A DNA stretch of 45,185 bases from Corallococcus exercitus (GTDB taxonomy: Bacteria; Myxococcota; Myxococcia; Myxococcales; Myxococcaceae). Shown piece by piece: positions 41,084 through 45,185 of the stretch (position 1 is the stretch's first letter; each line of letters starts with the position of its first letter). Position numbers and translations under genes: made by a program. The stretch spans positions 1 through 45,185 of the forward strand of contig NZ_RAVW01000020.1 in NCBI RefSeq assembly GCF_003611585.1, in the 5' to 3' direction. The notes below the pieces were generated by a model that saw only the letters and a list, made by a program, of their open reading frames with translations, searched no databases and was not told where the DNA came from.

Positions 41084-42046
41084 ATGGCGGGACTCTTCAT
41101 CAAAGCCTTTGCGCCGGGCGTGGGGACCGCCGAGGCCGCGGACCGGCTCGCGGAGGCCCTGGCGAAGACTGGCAGGGCCATCCACTCACGGCAGTGGCGC
41201 CACGGGACCGGGCCTTCCCCCTCGAGCGGCCCCTGGCGGTTCTCCTGGCGGGTGATCCGCGCCACCGCGGTAGGCGGCACGGCGTTGACCCTCCAGGACG
41301 GACCCGCCGAGAGCTGGGACCTCGACTTCTTCCGGGCGCTGTCCTCGGTGGTGGATGGCGTGGTGGTGGGCATGGACCTGTATGACTCCCTGTCTCGCCG
41401 GGGGCTCGCCAGCTTCTTCTCCGGGCGCACGATGGAGGTGTCCCTCGAGGACGTCGGCATCCCGCGCATCGCGCTGGGCGCTCCTCCGCCCCACCTGCTC
41501 CTCGGTGACGCCTCCCTGGAAAGCGTGTACGAGGAGCGCTTCGGTAACTTCTGCAACTCCGTGTCCTCCCACTTACGCTGGGGAGAAGTCCTCGAAGAGG
41601 GACACTGGGAGGTGGCGCCTCCCGTCACGGACTATGTGCTGGAGACCCTGCCAACCGAGAGCCTCCTGGTGTTGGCGAAGGTCGAGGCGTCGGATTGGAG
41701 CGCCGTGGCCGGACGGCTCGCTCCGGGTGGACGGTGGCGCGCGGGACGGACACCGAACACGAAGAATTCCTTCATCGAGCTGCGTCACCCGGGCGTTTTC
41801 GACGAAGGGCGCGTCATCGCCATCTCCAAGGCCCTCGCATGTCCCGTCTCGGCCATTGAGTTGGTGTCGGGCGGTTCGCCCTTCCGGTGGGTCGAGGCGA
41901 ACCAGGGGGACCTGGAGTCGTCGGGCGTGGGCACGACCGGCATGGATTTCTTCAACACGCTCGGCCGCGCCGTCTTCTTCCTGGGGGAGGGACCCGGGCT
42001 GGTGTTCGGTCGTGGCTCCGGCGGGTGGCACGAAATCACCGGATGA
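41084..42046 (+). CDS. Putative immunity protein for the DUF4157 toxin
   Basis: This protein is about 320 aa from ATG 41084 (MAGLFIKAFAPGVG), with AGGAGA 5 nt upstream and only 8 bp after the toxin stop. It has no signal peptide or membrane helix and is mixed alpha/beta, with stretches such as GMDLYDSLSRRGLASFF, YVLETLPTESLLVLAKVEA and FFNTLGRAVFFLGEGPG. I do not recognise the family. Tight coupling to a toxin and a modestly lower G+C content make an immunity role the best guess: a cytosolic inhibitor of the nuclease tip. An alternative is a chaperone that loads the cargo into the injection particle. Confidence 0.75.
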   Translation: MAGLFIKAFAPGVGTAEAADRLAEALAKTGRAIHSRQWRHGTGPSPSSGPWRFSWRVIRATAVGGTALTLQDGPAESWDLDFFRALSSVVDGVVVGMDLYDSLSRRGLASFFSGRTMEVSLEDVGIPRIALGAPPPHLLLGDASLESVYEERFGNFCNSVSSHLRWGEVLEEGHWEVAPPVTDYVLETLPTESLLVLAKVEASDWSAVAGRLAPGGRWRAGRTPNTKNSFIELRHPGVFDEGRVIAISKALACPVSAIELVSGGSPFRWVEANQGDLESSGVGTTGMDFFNTLGRAVFFLGEGPGLVFGRGSGGWHEITG

Positions 42047-42101
42047 ATCCAGCTGGATTCAAACCCATGGGTCAGGTCGAAAGACAGACCTGATGGGGTT
42101 T
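42045..42101. terminator. Nested inverted repeats after the putative immunity gene
   Basis: GAATCCAGCTGGATTC (42045-42060) is a 16-bp perfect palindrome overlapping the stop codon. It is followed by a second hairpin with outer arms AAACCC/GGGTTT (42061-42066, 42096-42101) and inner arms TCAGGTC/GACCTGA (42072-42078, 42087-42093). The second structure runs into GGGAAAAAA. It probably ends the toxin/immunity transcript before the sheath gene. Confidence 0.5.
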
Positions 42102-42221
42102 GGGAAAAAACGCGCGATAAAGCCAAGGCATAAAGTCTGGCGCGTATAGTTGGTGGCTTGGCGGGGCAGTGTTGGGCACGTGTCAGACCCCCCAGATATA
42201 AGCCGCATCAACACACGGACC

Positions 42222-42238
42222 CGGCGCGAGTCGCGCCG
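42222..42238. promoter_or_regulatory. Inverted repeat upstream of the sheath gene
   Basis: CGGCGCGA-G-TCGCGCCG is a perfect 8-bp dyad with one central base, 62 bp before the sheath ATG. It could be an operator or part of the 5' untranslated region controlling the eCIS structural genes. A strong AAGGAGAGG ribosome site follows at 42287-42295. Confidence 0.4.
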
Positions 42239-42299
42239 AGCGACTTGCGTCATGACCTGACAGGTCGGGCGTCTGATATTCATTTCAAGGAGAGGTGGC

Positions 42300-44267
42300 A
42301 TGGCGACCTATCTGCATCCCGGTGTCTACCTGGAGGAGATTCCGAGCGGTGCAAAGCCTATCGAGGGAGTCGCCACGTCGCTGGCTGCCTTCGTGGGCGC
42401 GGCGACGCGGGGTCCTCTGGGCACGCCGGTGCTGGTGCACAGTCTGGAGGAGTACGAGCGCACCTTCGGGGCCATCAGCAGTGAGCAGGATGTGATGGGT
42501 TTCGCGGTGCTGGCCTACTACCAGAACGGCGGCAAGGACGCGTATATCGCCCGCGTGGCGGACCCCACGGGGGCCGTGGCGGCCACCGCGACGCTGAACA
42601 ACGCGGATGGGTCGCCGGACCCGGTGCTCAAGTTGAGCGCCACCAGCCCCGGAGCCTGGGGCAACGGCCTCCATTATCGCGTGGTGCGCTCGGCCTCCAC
42701 GGCGGCGCCAGCCTTCACGCTCGAAGTGGGCCACATGGAGCTGGTGGACGGGCTGCAACGCTTCAAGGCGGACCTGTCCTTCCCGAACCTGTCCATGAAC
42801 GAGCGCTCACCGAGCTACGCGCTGTCGGTGGTCAACGGCGACTCCTCGCCGGTGCGGCTCGAGTTCGCCAACGCCACCGTGAAGGACCTGGCCGACTTCG
42901 GCAAGCTGACGGGCGCGGCGCTCCACGCGACGGCGGTTCCCGCCAACTACTTCACCACCTTCGGCCTCTCGGAGGAGCTGTCGTTCAGCATCAACCTGGA
43001 CGCGCTGGGCACGCGCAACTTCACCGTCCTGAAGACGCCCCTGGCGCTCGGGGGGACGGACGCGGCCGCGGACGCGGCGAAGGTGGCCGCCGCCATCCAG
43101 CAGGCGGTGCGGAGCATCTCCAGCACGGACGCGCCCTTCAAGGACTTCACCTGCACCTACGAAACGGCCACGCGCCAGTTCGTGCTCTCGTCGCCGAAGT
43201 CGTCGTACGCCTCCGTGGAGGTCTACGACACGGGCTCGGGCCCCACGCTCGCCAAGGCGATGAAGCTGGACCCTGCCTCCAACCCCACCGCGGCACACGG
43301 CGCCGTGATGCTGACGCCCGCGTCGGTGGAGGCCAGCTCGACGGCGAAGCTCGCGGGCGGGGCCGCCAACGCGCCCCGTCCGGAGGACTTCCAGGCCGTC
43401 TTCGGTGGCGCGCTGAGGAAGATCCGCGACATCACCACGGTGGTGCTGCCGGGCAACGCGCTGCCGAGCACCGGCGCGGGCAACGGCGCCGTCACCGCGG
43501 CGCTCGCGCACTGCGAGGAGATGCGCAACCGGGTGCTCATCGTCGACCCGGAGTCTGGCTTCGAGCTGACGTCGGCCTCGCGCGTGGACCAGCTCAAGCT
43601 GCCGACGTCCACCTATGCCGTCGCCTACTACCCCTGGGTGAAGGTGGCCAACCCCTTCTACAAGGCGGAGTCTCCGGGCACGAAGAGCCCCACGGTGAAG
43701 GTGGCGCCCTCGGCGTTCGCGGCGGGCATGTGGTCGCGCGTCGACGCGCGCCGGGGCGTGTGGAAGGCGCCCGCGGGTGTGGAGACGGGGCTGACGGGCG
43801 TGGCGGGCCTGGAGTTCTCGGTGGATGACGGCGTGCAGGACCAGCTCAACCCGCTGGGCGTCAACGCGCTGCGCGCGCTGCCGAACTTCGGCTCGGTCAT
43901 CTGGGGGGCGCGCACGCTGGCCACCCGGGCGGACCCAGAGTGGCGCTACGTGTCCGTGCGCCGCACGGCCATCCTCATCGAGCAGAGCGTCTACAACGGC
44001 ATCCAGTGGGCGGTGTTCGAGCCCAATGACCACCGGTTGCACGCGGCGCTGCGCACCAACATCGGCTCGTTCATGGACGGCCTGTTCCGGGCCGGTGCCT
44101 TCCAGGGTGAGAAGGCCTCCGACGCGTACTTCGTCCGCTGCGGTCTGGGCGACACCATGACCCAGGGAGACATCGACCGGGGGCAGGTCATCGTCGTCGT
44201 CGGGTTCGCGCCGCTCAAGGCCGCCGAGTTCGTCATCGTCCGCATCCAGCAGAAGCTCCAGCAGTAG
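42300..44267 (+). CDS. Contractile tail sheath protein (eCIS-like)
   Basis: This 655-aa protein starts at ATG 42300 with a strong ribosome site. The N-terminus YLHPGVYLEEIPSGAKPIEG, then TSLAAFVGAATRGPLGTPV, is the standard opening of T4-type and eCIS sheath proteins. The C-terminus (RTAILIEQSVYNGIQWAVFE, then FMDGLFRAGAFQGEKASDAY and GFAPLKAAEFVIVRI) is the conserved sheath handshake region. The middle (about residues 95-350) carries a large insertion that makes it longer than simple phage sheaths and probably forms the outer surface of the sheath. It polymerises around the tube and contracts to drive injection. It is followed 24 bp later by the tube gene. Confidence 0.93.
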   Translation: MATYLHPGVYLEEIPSGAKPIEGVATSLAAFVGAATRGPLGTPVLVHSLEEYERTFGAISSEQDVMGFAVLAYYQNGGKDAYIARVADPTGAVAATATLNNADGSPDPVLKLSATSPGAWGNGLHYRVVRSASTAAPAFTLEVGHMELVDGLQRFKADLSFPNLSMNERSPSYALSVVNGDSSPVRLEFANATVKDLADFGKLTGAALHATAVPANYFTTFGLSEELSFSINLDALGTRNFTVLKTPLALGGTDAAADAAKVAAAIQQAVRSISSTDAPFKDFTCTYETATRQFVLSSPKSSYASVEVYDTGSGPTLAKAMKLDPASNPTAAHGAVMLTPASVEASSTAKLAGGAANAPRPEDFQAVFGGALRKIRDITTVVLPGNALPSTGAGNGAVTAALAHCEEMRNRVLIVDPESGFELTSASRVDQLKLPTSTYAVAYYPWVKVANPFYKAESPGTKSPTVKVAPSAFAAGMWSRVDARRGVWKAPAGVETGLTGVAGLEFSVDDGVQDQLNPLGVNALRALPNFGSVIWGARTLATRADPEWRYVSVRRTAILIEQSVYNGIQWAVFEPNDHRLHAALRTNIGSFMDGLFRAGAFQGEKASDAYFVRCGLGDTMTQGDIDRGQVIVVVGFAPLKAAEFVIVRIQQKLQQ

Positions 44268-44291
44268 GCCCACCGACCGAGGTGATGAGAC

Positions 44292-44801
44292 ATGGCCGCA
44301 CCGATGTTCACGGTGAACACGCACCGACACGATCCGTACCGGACCTTCAAGTTCCAACTGCTCATCGACGGCCGTCCGGTGGCCGGGCTCAAGAAGATGG
44401 GCGCCCTGAAGAAGAAGACCGAGGCCATCAAGTGGCGCACGGCGGGAGACCCGTCTCACGAGCGCATCCTGCCGGGAGGCACCAGCTACGACCCCATCAC
44501 CCTGGAGCAGGGGCTGACGCATGACCCCGTGTTCGAGGCCTGGGCCGCCCTGGTGAACAACGTCGAGGGTGACGCGGCGATGTCCTTGAAGAACTTCCGC
44601 AAGGACCTCGTGCTCAACGTCCTCAACATGCAGGGGCAGGTGGCCATCTCCTACAAGATCCTCCGGGCCTGGGTGTCGGAGTACCAGGCGCTGCCGGACC
44701 TGGACTCGCAGGCGATGAGCGCGGTGGGCATCCAGACGCTCACGCTCCAGCATGAGGGCTGGCAGCGTGACACGAGCGTGGCCGAGCCCGCGGAGACCTG
44801 A
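44292..44801 (+). CDS. Tail tube protein (gp19-like)
   Basis: This 169-aa protein starts at ATG 44292 (MAAPMFTVNTHRHDPYRTFK). FQLLIDGRPVAGLKKMGALK, then ITLEQGLTHDPVFEAWAALV, is the pattern of T4 gp19/Afp1-type inner tube proteins, a beta-barrel that stacks as hexamers inside the sheath. Cargo such as the DUF4157 toxin could be carried in the tube lumen, although a 1701-aa protein would need to be unfolded or tip-mounted. The TGA overlaps the ATG of the next gene by one base (TGATG), showing translational coupling. Confidence 0.92.
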   Translation: MAAPMFTVNTHRHDPYRTFKFQLLIDGRPVAGLKKMGALKKKTEAIKWRTAGDPSHERILPGGTSYDPITLEQGLTHDPVFEAWAALVNNVEGDAAMSLKNFRKDLVLNVLNMQGQVAISYKILRAWVSEYQALPDLDSQAMSAVGIQTLTLQHEGWQRDTSVAEPAET

Positions 44802-45185
44802 TGCTGCTGCCGGGTGGACTCCTCCGCGCCGGAGCGCTCCGGCGACAGTTCTCCTTCCGCGAACCGGACGGAGTCCTCGAGCTGGAGCTCGCGGAGCTGG
44901 CGCGGGGGCGTGGGTCGCTGCCGCGCAAGGTCTCGCGGGTGTTGGCGGCGGCGCTGGAGCACGTGGGCGGTGCTCCGGTGGACGGGGTGCTCGCGGGTGA
45001 GCTGTGTGTCGCGGATCGGCAGTTCCTGATGCGAGGACTGGAGCGGCTGCTCGGCCTGGAGCGGCCGTGGCACACGGTGGTGTGCGGCGCGTGCGGCGAG
45101 CGGTTCGACTTCGAACTGCCGGTGTCGCGCTTGCCGGTGAAACAGGCGGGGGAGGGCTTCCCCTTCGCGCAGGTGGAGACGGGGC
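44801..45185 (+). CDS. eCIS-associated protein, 3' partial
   Basis: The frame opens at ATG 44801, overlapping the tube stop, and runs off the window end after 128 codons. The visible part is Leu/Ala/Glu/Arg-rich (LELELAELARGRGSLPRKVS). It then has a CxxC pair in VVCGACGERFDFEL, which could be half of a zinc ribbon. From its position directly after the tube gene it may be an assembly chaperone or baseplate-associated protein of the injection machine. I do not recognise the family. Confidence 0.75.
   Translation, partial: MLLPGGLLRAGALRRQFSFREPDGVLELELAELARGRGSLPRKVSRVLAAALEHVGGAPVDGVLAGELCVADRQFLMRGLERLLGLERPWHTVVCGACGERFDFELPVSRLPVKQAGEGFPFAQVETG

Noticed and set aside
42300-45185. Prophage tail region
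   Set aside because: No phage head, packaging or lysis genes are visible and a DUF4157 cargo-type protein is adjacent. An eCIS-like machine fits better, but the downstream sequence is needed to settle it.

Overview
This window looks like chromosomal DNA from a myxobacterium, probably of the Myxococcus/Corallococcus type. That is inferred from the very high G+C content with strong G/C third-position bias, dense gene packing, a membrane Ser/Thr kinase beside an FHA-GAF-cyclase, many lipoproteins, DUF4215 Cys-rich repeats with a fibro-slime domain, a Spo0M-like protein and a sigma-54 activator. I see no tRNA, rRNA or CRISPR. The window starts inside a gene (FHA-GAF-cyclase) and ends inside one (third gene of a contractile-injection locus).

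Layout. 1-5029 (+): class III nucleotide cyclase, receptor-type Ser/Thr kinase and a small membrane protein, a likely signalling unit. 5078-11029 (-): fibro-slime lipoprotein, sugar-porter MFS transporter, and a translationally coupled metallo-beta-lactamase-fold hydrolase and GAF/sigma-54 activator. 11242-12003 (+): orphan ParA-like ATPase. 12015-13087 (-): coupled lipoprotein pair, one with a complete JAMM metallopeptidase motif. 13254-16368: RibD-type reductase, secreted alpha/beta hydrolase, glutaminase. 16361-17615: a small cassette bounded by imperfect 33-bp direct repeats, holding a lipoprotein with an HNH-type nuclease motif and a SMI1/KNR4-like immunity protein. 17601-20187: alpha/beta hydrolase, MerR regulator with operator, MFS transporter. 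20188-23046 (-): metallophosphoesterase and C25/caspase-like protease operon. 23396-26569 (+): compact class II lanthipeptide system (precursor plus LanM). 26621-33155: DEAD-box helicase, Spo0M-like protein, Gfo/Idh/MocA oxidoreductase, thioesterase, a divergent TetR/NmrA pair with two matching operators, and a DUF2267 protein. 33371-35393 (+): small unknown gene, unknown 424-aa protein and lipoprotein. 35444-35847: two transposase remnants joined head to head. 35970-45185 (+): 1701-aa DUF4157 polymorphic toxin, putative immunity protein, contractile tail sheath, tail tube and the start of a third structural or accessory gene, which is the beginning of an extracellular contractile injection (eCIS-like) locus.

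The most interesting material is competition biology. A DUF4157 toxin with a predicted PD-(D/E)XK nuclease C-terminus sits next to a contractile sheath and tube and so is a candidate cargo. A lipoprotein nuclease with a SMI1-family partner resembles the SitA/SitI toxins of Myxococcus that move by outer-membrane exchange, and it appears inserted as a mobile cassette. A minimal lanA-lanM pair has no dedicated exporter, and a JAMM lipoprotein pair and a caspase-like protease/phosphoesterase pair may also be conflict-related. All functions are read from motifs and gene order; no database search was possible.
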